Positions 56,198 to 64,000 of a stretch of 64,000 nucleotides of DNA are shown here, piece by piece. The stretch comes from Lactobacillus sp. YT155 (GTDB lineage Bacteria > Bacillota > Bacilli > Lactobacillales > Lactobacillaceae). The notes below the pieces were generated by a model. It had not been told where the DNA came from and did no database searches. It was given only the letters and a program-made list of their open reading frames with translations. Numbering within the stretch: the stretch's first letter is position 1; each line of letters opens with the position of its first letter. The translations under genes were made by a program, and so were the position numbers. The DNA lies in contig NZ_JAUKWP010000001.1 in NCBI RefSeq assembly GCF_030504545.1, positions 419,255-483,254 of the forward strand, given 5' to 3'.

Positions 56198-57688
56198 ATG
56201 AAAATGACAAATGCCATTGCTATCGACTTAGGTGCTAGTTCAGGAAGAATAGTATCAGGGACTTATGATGGTACTAGTTTAAAGGTTAAAGAACAGTTTA
56301 GATTTTCGAATCAACCAGTTGAAGTAAACGGTTCTTTATTTTGGGACTACTTAAAAATATTTCAAGAAATTAAATATGGTTTATCATTAGCTGAAAAAGA
56401 CTTAGGTAAGATTTCCAGTATGAGTGTTGATACCTGGGGAGTAGACTTCGGTTATGTTGATAAAAATGGTAATCTGCTAAGCACTCCACATAGCTATAGA
56501 GATACTAGGGTAAATGAATACTTGAATGAATTATCCGACGTAGTTAACGATAAAGAACTTTATAAAGAAACGGGAACTATCCCCTCTTCAATTAATTCCA
56601 TATTACAAATCTATTCTGATTTACAAATTAGTCCTTATTTGAAGGATGAAATATCTAAGGTTTTATTTATGCCGGATTTAATAGAATATTTTTTTAGTGG
56701 AATCGCTCAAAATGAATTTACGATTAGTTCAACAAGTGGTTTATTAAGTGCAGAAACTCGCGAGTTTGATACTGAGTTAATTAAGAAACTAGGAATGAAT
56801 ATCGACTGGTTTTTTAAGCCAACAGTTGGAGGGAAAATTCTTGGAAATATTTCTCAAAATATTGTTGATGAAGTTAAGCTTGATAACGATATCAAAGTAA
56901 TTAGTGGGGTTGGACATGACACTGCCGCCGCAATTAGAGCTATTCCAGAATATTATCAAAACCAGAGTAATAGTATATTTATTAGCTGTGGGACATGGTC
57001 AATAATCGGAGCTATTAGCGAAAAAGTTATTAATGATGATACTGCTCTTAGTCAAGGATTAACCAATGAAGGCTGCTTTGATGGAAGAAATCGTTTGCTT
57101 AAAAATGTTACAGGCCTCTGGATTTTGCAAGAATTACAAAAAGAGTGGTCGTATAGTGGAGAAGTAGTAACTTACTCCAAAATGGTAGAAGAAGCTAAAA
57201 ATACAAAATCAATAAATAGTTATATCGACGTGGATGATGAATTATTTGGGACACCAAATAATATGTCAAAAAAAATTAATAAGTATCTTGTTAAAACAAA
57301 TCAAAGAGTTCCAAAGACAAGGGGCGAACTGATCTTAGTTGTGATAGAAAGTTTAGCCTTTAAATATAAAAGTATTGTCGAAAGTATAGAAAAAGTTACA
57401 GGGAGAAAATTTAAATCAATCAATATGGTTGGTGGAGGAATTCAAAACGAGCTATTAGTACAATTAACTGCAGATTTCATAGGTATTCCTGTGAATGCGG
57501 GCCCAGTTGAATCAAGTGTGATTGGAAATCTGGTAACTCAATTACAAATAATAGGTGAAGTTCATAATGATGAGATATACAACCTACTTACCAGTTCGTA
57601 TGAAATCAAAAAATTTACTCCTTCTTTGAGTATTGATGACTCAAAATATGCTACTTTTCTTAATATTTCTAAACTGGATACAGAATAA
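56198..57688 (+). CDS. fucK: FGGY sugar kinase, RhaB-like (fuculokinase)
   Basis: This 496-residue kinase phosphorylates a deoxy-ketose at C1. The start AIDLGASSGRIVSGTYDG is the FGGY phosphate motif. SVDTWGVDFGYVD and YRDTRVNEY are typical of rhamnulokinase (RhaB), rather than classical E. coli FucK. Its place after fucI and the lack of rhaA argue for L-fuculose as substrate, as for RhaB-like kinases in other lactobacilli. AGGAGATAGTAGT precedes the ATG. Confidence 0.85.
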   Translation: MKMTNAIAIDLGASSGRIVSGTYDGTSLKVKEQFRFSNQPVEVNGSLFWDYLKIFQEIKYGLSLAEKDLGKISSMSVDTWGVDFGYVDKNGNLLSTPHSYRDTRVNEYLNELSDVVNDKELYKETGTIPSSINSILQIYSDLQISPYLKDEISKVLFMPDLIEYFFSGIAQNEFTISSTSGLLSAETREFDTELIKKLGMNIDWFFKPTVGGKILGNISQNIVDEVKLDNDIKVISGVGHDTAAAIRAIPEYYQNQSNSIFISCGTWSIIGAISEKVINDDTALSQGLTNEGCFDGRNRLLKNVTGLWILQELQKEWSYSGEVVTYSKMVEEAKNTKSINSYIDVDDELFGTPNNMSKKINKYLVKTNQRVPKTRGELILVVIESLAFKYKSIVESIEKVTGRKFKSINMVGGGIQNELLVQLTADFIGIPVNAGPVESSVIGNLVTQLQIIGEVHNDEIYNLLTSSYEIKKFTPSLSIDDSKYATFLNISKLDTE

Positions 57689-57704
57689 TTGAAGGAGTTT
57701 GTAT

Positions 57705-59048
57705 ATGGAAAATAAAATCGAGTCAAAAAAAACTGCTCCGATTGTTTATTTATTTGCCATCTTAGGTGGCTTTGCAGGATTGTTGTATGGATATGATTCT
57801 GGAGCTATTTCGCTGGCGTTACCTTCTATTACTAAACAATTTGGATTAGATGCTGGTCAAAGAGGAATGGTAGTAAGTTTCCTATTATTTGGAGCTTTAC
57901 CATCAATTGTTGTGTTTACCATCTTGGAAAAAAGGATTGAACGTAGAAACGTTCTTATACTAGGCGGAGTGATCTTTATTATCGGTAGTATTCTTTCTGC
58001 GATTTCAACTTCGACGGGATTCTTGATGTTCTCAAGACTCGTGTTAGGTGTTGCAGCTGGAATTGCCAATATGTACGGATTGATTTATCTTTCTGAATTA
58101 GCTCCGGCACATATTAGAGGGTTAATGTCTTCTTTGTATCAACTAAGTGTTAACATAGGAATTCTATGTGCGTACGTTGTAGGTGCATATAATTTGCCTA
58201 CTGACGACTGGAGATGGACGCTTGGTCTAGGAATAGTTCCGGCTGCAATTTTTACCGTTGGTATGTTAATTAGCCCTCAAAGTCCTAGATGGCTATTGCG
58301 TGATGGAAATGAAAAAAAAGCCCGGCTTATACTTATGAAAACTAGAACTTCAAAAGAAGAAGTTGAGGCTGAAATTGTTGATATTAATGATGGGTTAAAA
58401 AAACAAGAAGCAGGATTGAAAGAGTTGTTTGGGAAATTTAAACCTGCTATGACAATGTTGTTTATTCTTACATTTTTGCAGGTATTTACAGGAATAAATG
58501 CAGCTGTATATTATGCTCCAGAAATTTTCCATAACTTAGGAATGCCAAATTCTAGTATAATTGCTGATTTTGGAGTTGGTAGTGCCCTTGTTGTATCAAC
58601 ATTAATTTCTTTACCTTTCATTGATCGAATGGGGAGAAAAAAACTATTGGAGATAAGTTTAGCGGGACAAGCAGTTCCAGCTGTAGTGCTTTGTCTATGG
58701 TCAACTAATGCCACCGTGGCTATTGTTGCAATCTTTCTATATGTATTTATGTTTGGTTTTGGTTTAGGACCAGTATTTTGGTCCTACGTGCCGGAAATTT
58801 TACCCCTCAAAGCAAGAGCTATGGGGATGGGTGTAATAACTTTTACACAGTACTTGTTGAATGCAGTCTTATCTTTAATATTCCCAGTAATACTTGAAAT
58901 GATGGGAATAAATGTTTTCTATATTTTTGCACTACTATCACTATTAGGAGCATGGTATATTCATGAATTTGTGCTAGAAACAAAAGGAAGAACTTTAGAG
59001 GATATAGAAAAATACTGGATAGAAAAGGCGGATAAGAAAAATGCTTAA
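57705..59048 (+). CDS. sugar porter of the MFS (SP family), probable fucose uptake
   Basis: This protein of about 447 residues has 12 helices and matches the sugar-porter family, not the FHS family of the E. coli FucP. FAGLLYGYDSGAISLALP and RLVLGVAAGIANMYGLIYLSELAPAHIRG are typical. It is a proton symporter by family. I chose the ATG at 57705, with AAGGAG upstream. fucU overlaps its end by 8 bases. Substrate fucose is inferred from location. Confidence 0.85.
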   Translation: MENKIESKKTAPIVYLFAILGGFAGLLYGYDSGAISLALPSITKQFGLDAGQRGMVVSFLLFGALPSIVVFTILEKRIERRNVLILGGVIFIIGSILSAISTSTGFLMFSRLVLGVAAGIANMYGLIYLSELAPAHIRGLMSSLYQLSVNIGILCAYVVGAYNLPTDDWRWTLGLGIVPAAIFTVGMLISPQSPRWLLRDGNEKKARLILMKTRTSKEEVEAEIVDINDGLKKQEAGLKELFGKFKPAMTMLFILTFLQVFTGINAAVYYAPEIFHNLGMPNSSIIADFGVGSALVVSTLISLPFIDRMGRKKLLEISLAGQAVPAVVLCLWSTNATVAIVAIFLYVFMFGFGLGPVFWSYVPEILPLKARAMGMGVITFTQYLLNAVLSLIFPVILEMMGINVFYIFALLSLLGAWYIHEFVLETKGRTLEDIEKYWIEKADKKNA

Positions 59049-59466
59049 TAAAATTCCCAAAGTATTGTCTCCGGAAATTGTTAAATTTCTTATGGAAATG
59101 GGTCATGGAGATGAGGTTCTAATATGTGATGCAAACTATCCCGCAAAGACAAACGGAAATATTGTTTTAAGAGCGGATGGTGTCAGCTCAGTAGAACTTT
59201 TGAAAGGTGTTTTGGAGGTATTGCCCTTAGACGGCTATTCAGATTATCAAGGAATTCTTATGGAGGTTGTTCCAGGTGATCCACCAGCGCCAGAAGTGTG
59301 GAAAGAGTATGAAGAAACGATAGTAAAATCGTTCCCTAACGCTAAAATTAAAAAAATTGAAAGACAAAAATTTTATGATTATTCTAAAACCTGTCTTGGA
59401 ATAATACAGTCAGGAGAAGAAAGGTTATACGGGAACTTGATCATAAGAAAAGGTGTAGTGAAATAA
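59041..59466 (+). CDS. fucU: L-fucose mutarotase
   Basis: This 141-residue protein of the FucU/RbsD family interconverts the alpha and beta anomers of fucose so that FucI can use it. MGHGDEVLICDANYPA is the family signature with the active His. The length matches. It overlaps the sugar-porter stop by 8 bases. It is the last gene of the fucose operon, ending at a perfect terminator. Confidence 0.93.
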   Translation: MLNKIPKVLSPEIVKFLMEMGHGDEVLICDANYPAKTNGNIVLRADGVSSVELLKGVLEVLPLDGYSDYQGILMEVVPGDPPAPEVWKEYEETIVKSFPNAKIKKIERQKFYDYSKTCLGIIQSGEERLYGNLIIRKGVVK

Positions 59467-59473
59467 ATATTTA

Positions 59474-59520
59474 ATACAAAAAAGGTCGCTCATTAATACT
59501 AAGAGCGACCTTTTTTGTAT
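59474..59520. terminator. bidirectional terminator fucU / cutC
   Basis: A perfect 18-bp stem (59474-59491 with 59503-59520), with core GGTCGCTC / GAGCGACC and T-runs on both sides, lies between convergent genes. Confidence 0.9.
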
Positions 59521-60146
59521 TAAACTATGTGCGTTCCGTGTGCCTGCTGGGATCCAATTAGGTTACATATTTGATTTACATTGTGCGAGTTAATGCCACC
59601 ACCTGGTAGAATTTCAAGAGTATTGTTTGACATGGAAATCATTTCTCTAAGATAGTCTATATCCAAATTTCCTGAATAAGGTGTTCCATGGGAAAGAATT
59701 CTATTAAATCTTAAATTATTAAGCTGTTCCATCGCCTTTTTATGGTGCTTTCTATCAATTTCGTCAAAAGCCATATGAAACACCAGTTCTTTATTTTTTA
59801 TATTCTTTGTCAAAAAATCTATAGAATTAAAATCTAATTCATGATTTTCAGAAATTACGCCAAGGGCGAAACCATCTACATTAATGGATGATAAAAAATT
59901 AATATCTTCTTTCATTACGTCCAGTTCGTTTTTGGAGTAAACAAAGTTACCTCCACGAGGGCGAATCATGGCAATTACTTTCACATTTTTGCTATGACAA
60001 TAATCAACTGCCATTTTAGCGGTACCGATTGCGGGAGTTGTGCCACCTTCTGCTAAGTTAGAATTAAGTTCAATTCTGTTAGCTCCTGAATCAACAGCGG
60101 TTTTTAAAGCTTCAAAATCTGCAACACATGCTTCTTTTAAGATCAT
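59520..60146 (-). CDS. cutC: CutC family TIM-barrel protein
   Basis: This 208-residue protein belongs to the CutC family, described as copper-homeostasis proteins but of uncertain chemistry. KEACVADFEALKTAVDSGANRIELNSNLAEGGTTP is the N-terminal signature, MIRPRGGNFVYS is the central segment and ILPGGGI lies near the end. It is the last gene of the gntR-malY-cutC operon, 4 bases after malY. With a PTS next door a role in sugar metabolism is possible. Confidence 0.85.
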   Translation of the reverse strand: MILKEACVADFEALKTAVDSGANRIELNSNLAEGGTTPAIGTAKMAVDYCHSKNVKVIAMIRPRGGNFVYSKNELDVMKEDINFLSSINVDGFALGVISENHELDFNSIDFLTKNIKNKELVFHMAFDEIDRKHHKKAMEQLNNLRFNRILSHGTPYSGNLDIDYLREMISMSNNTLEILPGGGINSHNVNQICNLIGSQQAHGTHIV

Positions 60147-60150
60147 TTTA

Positions 60151-61302
60151 CTACTCCTTAAGAATTGAATTTAGAATATCAATTGAAGTTAAAATGTTAG
60201 ATTTTTGAGTACCTATATTTATTCTAAAGAATCCCTTTCCATTTTCTCCAAAGTCAATTCCGAGTTGAATACCAAGACCTGCTTGAACACACTTATCATA
60301 AAAATAGTTATCGTTTTCAAACTGATCTGGAATTTTTATGAATAGTAAGAAAGTACTTTGTGAGGGGAGTATTTTATATTCACTATTTAATAAATCATGA
60401 TAGATTTTTATGTTATTAAGTAAATATTTTTTTAAATCATTAACATAATTCAGTCCATTTGAATAAGCTGAAATTGAAGCTTGAATTGCAATTGTATTCA
60501 TTTTAGGATAACTAAATTTGTCCCTTTGTCCGAGGAAACTCTGTTGTAGATTATCGTTTGAAAATATAACAAAACTAGATTTTAATCCAGCAATATTAAA
60601 TGTTTTGGTTGGTCCAGATAAAACTGCCATATTTACCTTTTTTGAGAAGAAGTTAACTAAAGAAACGAAATTATTATTGAAAACTAAATCACTGTGAATC
60701 TCATCGCTAATAATTGGAAGATTGTATTTTTCAGCTAGATTGACTATACTCTGCAATTCGCTTCTAGACCAGACCTTTCCACCTGGATTATGAGGATTGC
60801 ACAGTAGAAGAAGTTTAGGATTTTTACTAATAATTAACTTCTCTAATTCTGTAAAATTAATTTTAAAAGTGTTCTTAAAATCGTAAGTTAGATTATAGAA
60901 CATAGGTTTTCTGTCTGTTTTTTCAACTGTTTTAAAAAACGGGAAGTATATTGGATTAAAAATAAGAACATTGTCATTTGGTTTGGTAAGAATTCTTATT
61001 AATATATTCATTGAAGACATAACGGTTGAATTATCAATAATAGGGAAATGTGAAATGTCGTCATTGTGATATTTTAAATACCATTTATTAATTGACTTAA
61101 AAAAATCATCTGGAACATAGCTGTATCCAATGGGTGAGGATTTTATTCGCTTTATGAGATCATTGATAATTGTTTGATCAGTCATAAAGTCAGTGTCGGC
61201 GACCCACATCGGCAAAACTGGGGCACCAAAGTATTGCATTCGTAGGTCCCATTTTTCACAATTTGTATTTTCTCTGTCTACAGGATTGTTAAAATTAATC
61301 AT
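60151..61302 (-). CDS. MalY/PatB-type PLP enzyme (C-S lyase or aminotransferase)
   Basis: This 383-residue fold-type I PLP enzyme belongs to the MalY/PatB group, whose members split cystathionine and cysteine conjugates. LLLCNPHNPGGKVWSR is a family segment, SDEIHSDLVF lines the PLP site, and GPTKTFNIAGLKSS holds the Schiff-base Lys. It begins 8 bases inside the GntR reading frame and sits in the mannose-PTS cluster. The substrate may be a sugar-linked thiol or amine; this is inference. Confidence 0.8.
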   Translation of the reverse strand: MINFNNPVDRENTNCEKWDLRMQYFGAPVLPMWVADTDFMTDQTIINDLIKRIKSSPIGYSYVPDDFFKSINKWYLKYHNDDISHFPIIDNSTVMSSMNILIRILTKPNDNVLIFNPIYFPFFKTVEKTDRKPMFYNLTYDFKNTFKINFTELEKLIISKNPKLLLLCNPHNPGGKVWSRSELQSIVNLAEKYNLPIISDEIHSDLVFNNNFVSLVNFFSKKVNMAVLSGPTKTFNIAGLKSSFVIFSNDNLQQSFLGQRDKFSYPKMNTIAIQASISAYSNGLNYVNDLKKYLLNNIKIYHDLLNSEYKILPSQSTFLLFIKIPDQFENDNYFYDKCVQAGLGIQLGIDFGENGKGFFRINIGTQKSNILTSIDILNSILKE

Positions 61303-62011
61303 TTTTCAAACCATCCTTTACTAATTTTTGCTTGAAGAATTCAGGTTTAGTGTAAGAAATGATGTATTCTAAAACGTTGTCAGAATAACCGTTAAAAGTG
61401 ATGCGTTCATGCCGAACAAGAAAACTAGGATTAGAATATTCAAAATGATTTAAAACGAAGGAATCTGTAATTTTTTCAACCGTATTAATCTGTTGGTATG
61501 AAAGACGATAAGGATTAATATCAAAGTCACTTTGAAATCTTTTATAAATGGATTCGTAATTATTTGGACTACTTAATTTTTCTTCTTTAATGAATTCAGA
61601 TGGAATGTAAGAAATGAAGAGGTCCGAAATTGTACTACTTGTGGTTCTTGTGCGGACAATTTTATAATAAAAATCTTTACAATTTAACTTTTTTAAAATA
61701 TTGGAATCATTCTCTTTAGAAATTGAAAGGACTTTGGAAGTCGTATTTGAGGTTGAAGTGGTTGCTAAATCGGAAACGCGCAATACTTCATCAAAATTAT
61801 TTTTTGACCGGAATGAACCTTTTCCTCGAAACCTTTCTACTAACCCCATTTCAACAAGTTTATTTAAAACTCTGACTGAAGTAGTAGAACTTACTCCATA
61901 TATTTCTTGAATATCAGCTTCACTATAAAATTTACTTCCTTTTTCAAAAAAATTGAGGGAGATTTTTTTAAGTAAGTCGTCCATTATTATTTGATATTTT
62001 GAATTTGCCAT
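61295..62011 (-). CDS. GntR-family regulator (HutC subfamily)
   Basis: This protein of about 238 residues has a GntR winged helix (residues 1-70, VSSTTSVRVLNKLVEMGLVERFRGKGSF) and a C-terminal UTRA effector domain. I chose the ATG at 62011, with GGAGGA upstream; the ORF runs further without a good site. It is divergent from the mannose-type PTS, and its stop overlaps the malY start. Palindromes of the TTAACNNGTTAA type flank its own start and the PTS promoter. Confidence 0.85.
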   Translation of the reverse strand: MANSKYQIIMDDLLKKISLNFFEKGSKFYSEADIQEIYGVSSTTSVRVLNKLVEMGLVERFRGKGSFRSKNNFDEVLRVSDLATTSTSNTTSKVLSISKENDSNILKKLNCKDFYYKIVRTRTTSSTISDLFISYIPSEFIKEEKLSSPNNYESIYKRFQSDFDINPYRLSYQQINTVEKITDSFVLNHFEYSNPSFLVRHERITFNGYSDNVLEYIISYTKPEFFKQKLVKDGLKND

Positions 62012-62043
62012 AGACAGTCCTCCACTATTTGATTTTAGCAACA

Positions 62044-62055
62044 TTAACGTGTTAA
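62044..62055 (-). promoter_or_regulatory. GntR operator candidate 1
   Basis: TTAACGTGTTAA is a 12-base inverted repeat 33 bases upstream of the gntR start codon, so the regulator may control its own operon. Confidence 0.55.
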
Positions 62056-62068
62056 GTCAATCGTATTA

Positions 62069-62082
62069 TGAAAGCGCTTGCA
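62069..62082 (+). promoter_or_regulatory. cre site at the mannose-type PTS
   Basis: TGAAAGCGCTTGCA matches the CcpA consensus at 13 of 14 positions and overlaps the -35 of the PTS promoter. Confidence 0.7.
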
Positions 62083-62106
62083 ATTATGGATACGAGGTGT
62101 TATATT
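62078..62106 (+). promoter_or_regulatory. mannose-type PTS promoter
   Basis: TTGCAA and TATATT are 17 bases apart, 47 bases before the IIA start. No -24/-12 (sigma-54) pattern is seen, so this mannose PTS is not a LevR-type system. Confidence 0.7.
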
Positions 62107-62118
62107 CTTGTTGTTAAC

Positions 62119-62136
62119 AAGTTAACACATTAACTT
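62119..62136 (+). promoter_or_regulatory. GntR operator candidate 2
   Basis: AAGTTAACACATTAACTT is a perfect 18-base inverted repeat with a 4-base centre, downstream of the PTS -10. A third GTTAAC half lies at 62113-62118. The position predicts repression by the adjacent GntR protein. Confidence 0.65.
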
Positions 62137-62152
62137 AGAAGGAGGGTTCAAT

Positions 62153-62557
62153 TTGAATTATATAGTCTGTTCACACGGTGATTATGCTAAAGCTAGTATT
62201 GAAAGTTGTGAAATGATTACTGGTGAGTTAAAGAATTTTTATGCTTATTCTTTTGATGGTGATAAAAATATTGAAAATGTATCGAAAGATTTTTTGGAAA
62301 TTATTAGAAATAATCATTTGAAATTTGAGGAAACAATTTTTCTAACGGATTTAAAATCAGGAACTCCAAATAATGCTGCAGTTTATATTGCTAATCAATA
62401 TGCTATAGCAGGTATATATACGGGGACTTCTCTTAGCGATTTAGTGTTTATTGCTATGGGAGAAAATGTTGATTCAGTGTTCGAGCTTAAAGCTGAAAAT
62501 ACTGGAAAGATAAATCTATTAAATTTATCTGAAGAAGAGGAAGAGGAGGAAGAATAA
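62153..62557 (+). CDS. mannose-family PTS IIA
   Basis: This 134-residue protein is the soluble IIA of a mannose-type PTS. VCSHGDYAKA near the start holds the phosphorylated His. The start is TTG with GGAGGG 6 bases before it. The C-terminus ends in eight Glu (62528-62554), which is unusual. It is the first gene of the IIA-IIB-IIC-IID operon, divergent from gntR. Confidence 0.87.
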   Translation: MNYIVCSHGDYAKASIESCEMITGELKNFYAYSFDGDKNIENVSKDFLEIIRNNHLKFEETIFLTDLKSGTPNNAAVYIANQYAIAGIYTGTSLSDLVFIAMGENVDSVFELKAENTGKINLLNLSEEEEEEEE

Positions 62558-62559
62558 CT

Positions 62560-63054
62560 ATGTCGCAAGAATCGCTAGGAATAAAAAATATCAGAATTGA
62601 CGAAAGATTGATACACGGACAAGTTGCTACTATGTGGACCAACAGTTTAAAGGCAACTCGAATAATGGTTGTAGATGATGAAGTTGTCAAAAATGATATT
62701 GAGAAGATGGCTCTTAAGACGGCTGTTCCTTCTGGGATAAAACTTAGTATTTTAACTGCAAAAGGTGCAGCTGAGCGAATTATGAATGGAAACTATGAAG
62801 AGCAAAGAGTTTTCTTACTTACTAAATCTCCGAAGCCACTTGTCGATCTTGTAAAAAATGGTGTACCGATTGAAAAAGTTAATGTGGGAAATATGTCTTC
62901 AAAAGAGAATTCGAAACAAGTTAAAAAGTCAGTTAGTGTAACACCGAGTGATATTGATAATTTTAAAATTTTGGATGAAGCTGGAGTGGAATTGGTAGCT
63001 CAAATGGTGCCAACCGAAGATCCGGTTAACTTTATGAAATTAATGGAGGAATAG
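62560..63054 (+). CDS. mannose-family PTS IIB
   Basis: This 164-residue IIB has RLIHGQVATMW near residue 15, with the phosphorylated His. It starts two bases after IIA. The substrate is unknown; in this family they include mannose, sorbose, fructose, N-acetylgalactosamine and fructose-amino acids. Confidence 0.88.
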   Translation: MSQESLGIKNIRIDERLIHGQVATMWTNSLKATRIMVVDDEVVKNDIEKMALKTAVPSGIKLSILTAKGAAERIMNGNYEEQRVFLLTKSPKPLVDLVKNGVPIEKVNVGNMSSKENSKQVKKSVSVTPSDIDNFKILDEAGVELVAQMVPTEDPVNFMKLMEE

Positions 63055-63056
63055 AC

Positions 63057-63857
63057 ATGCATATAGAAGTTTGGCAGATCATATTATTAACTTTGCTAGC
63101 GTTTTGGATGATTATTGACCAATTAACAGTTGTTGTATTAGGTAATTATCCTTTATTAGTTGGACTTGTTGCTGGAATTATCATGGGTGATATTAAAACG
63201 GGTCTTGCAGTTGGTGGTACCTTGCAATTAATGGTTCTAGGTGTTGGTACATACGGTGGTGCCAGTGTTCCTGATTTTTTGACCGGGGCGGTAGTTGGAA
63301 CTGCTTTTGCTGTCGCTAGTGGCAAAGGATTAGACTTTGCGATTGGATTAGCTGTGCCTGTTGGATTATTGATGGTTCAGCTTGACGTTTTAGCACGATT
63401 TACTAATACGTTTTTCCTACATCGTGTAGATAAAAATATTAATTTAAATAATACCAAGGGTGTTGAAAGAAATATTATTTATGGAGCATTACCTTGGGGA
63501 TTGTCCCGCGCAATTCCTGTTCTTTTAATGCTAACTCTCGGTAGCAAAGTGGTTGATGTAATTATTAATAAAATGCCAGAATGGTTGACTGATGGATTAA
63601 AAGTTGCTGGTGGTGTATTACCAGTTGTAGGTATTGCTATTTTATTGAGATACTTGCCAACCAAAAAATTCTTTTCATATTTAATTGTTGGTTTTGTATT
63701 GGCAGCATATATAAAAGTTCCGATGTTAGGAGTTGCCTTAATTGGGCTTGCAATGGGGCTTGTTTATTACAATAGTAGAAAAGATGGTGTTAAAGGTACT
63801 GTGGCTGTAGGATCTGAAAGTGAGGTAGCGACTGATGATGACGAATACGAAGATTAG
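63057..63857 (+). CDS. mannose-family PTS IIC
   Basis: This 266-residue membrane channel has the expected segments (WMIIDQLTVVVLGNYPLLVG, GGTLQLMVLGVGTYGGASVPD) and about seven helices. The tail ends in acidic DDDEYED. The start follows AATGGAGGAATAGAC. Its last 20 bases overlap the IID start. Together with IID it forms the channel. Confidence 0.88.
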   Translation: MHIEVWQIILLTLLAFWMIIDQLTVVVLGNYPLLVGLVAGIIMGDIKTGLAVGGTLQLMVLGVGTYGGASVPDFLTGAVVGTAFAVASGKGLDFAIGLAVPVGLLMVQLDVLARFTNTFFLHRVDKNINLNNTKGVERNIIYGALPWGLSRAIPVLLMLTLGSKVVDVIINKMPEWLTDGLKVAGGVLPVVGIAILLRYLPTKKFFSYLIVGFVLAAYIKVPMLGVALIGLAMGLVYYNSRKDGVKGTVAVGSESEVATDDDEYED

Positions 63858-64000
63858 TAAAGAAAAAGCAAAAGAATTACATAGAGCTAACAGAAGATGG
63901 CTTTGGGGTAGTCAAATTTGCTGGAATTATGAACGAATGATGTCTACAGGATTTTTATATGCTGTTTTACCAACTTTACAAAAATTATATAAAGATCAAG
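63838..64000 (+). CDS. mannose-family PTS IID (partial, cut by window end)
   Basis: A frame starts at ATG 63838, inside the end of IIC, and reads to the window edge (54 codons). RRWLWGSQICWNYERMMSTG and the GFLYAVLPTLQKLY segment are a IID signature. The overlap of 20 bases with IIC suggests coupling. The rest of the gene lies outside. Confidence 0.85.
   Translation, partial: MTNTKISKEKAKELHRANRRWLWGSQICWNYERMMSTGFLYAVLPTLQKLYKDQ

Noticed and set aside
58843-59106. 87-codon minus-strand ORF over the sugar-porter end
   Set aside because: It is antisense to the porter and fucU and has no ribosome site.

Overview
The window is a stretch of an AT-rich (low-GC) Gram-positive chromosome centred near the replication origin. 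Gene content fits the Lactobacillaceae: low-GC coding, PepC, many PTS genes, CcpA-type cre sites, a PyrR attenuator and a fucose locus. A Companilactobacillus-like species is my best guess, but it is inferred from gene style and not from a marker-gene comparison. No rRNA, tRNA, CRISPR array or insertion sequence was seen.

Layout. (1) 1-10080, minus strand: rpsF-ssb-rpsR, then gyrA, gyrB, recF, an S4-domain protein, dnaN and dnaA, i.e. the conserved dnaA-to-gyrA block drawn backwards. (2) 10081-10633: upstream lobe of oriC with DnaA boxes. A second lobe lies between dnaA and dnaN with two perfect boxes, a DnaA-trio-like tract and an AT-rich element, giving a bipartite origin as in Bacillus subtilis. 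(3) 10634-15469, plus strand: rpmH, rnpA, yidC, mnmE, mnmG, without the jag gene often found here. (4) 15493-30872: nagB, type II NADH dehydrogenase, a CPA2 antiporter with an unusual coiled-coil protein, ackA, a polyprenyl diphosphate synthase, cydABCD, a thiD/pdxK-type kinase and proC. This is a small aerobic-respiration neighbourhood (NADH dehydrogenase, isoprenoid tail of the quinone, bd oxidase). (5) 30888-42555: GNAT acetyltransferase, lipoprotein, MFS transporter, ECF S component, a first galactitol-type PTS/aldolase operon (cluster A), GatD without MurT, PepC, and a LysR-OFA transporter-PanE group. (6) 42558-47395: PyrR-type leader and pyrB-pyrC-pyrF-pyrE-pyrD, with a class-2-like DHODH that keeps a class-1-like cysteine. 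(7) 47413-64000, sugar island: PfkB kinase and DeoR regulator divergent from a second galactitol-type PTS/aldolase operon (cluster B); a fucose locus (aldolase, DeoR regulator, fucI, kinase, sugar porter, fucU); and a mannose-family PTS (IIA, IIB, IIC and the start of IID) divergent from a GntR regulator, a MalY/PatB-type lyase and CutC.

How they work together. Seven cre-like sites tie acetate kinase, the bd oxidase and every sugar operon to CcpA. Clusters A and B share one gene order (IIA, IIB, IIC, small two-helix membrane protein, class II aldolase). This suggests that each PTS makes a ketose phosphate that is cleaved directly without isomerase or sugar kinase, except for the PfkB kinase beside cluster B. 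The fucose locus holds isomerase, kinase, aldolase, mutarotase and transporter. The most unusual items are the twin PTS/aldolase operons with their small membrane proteins, the mannose PTS paired with a PLP lyase and CutC, and a 609-residue protein joining a long coiled coil to what looks like the N-terminal half of a TagE/TarM-like glycosyltransferase.
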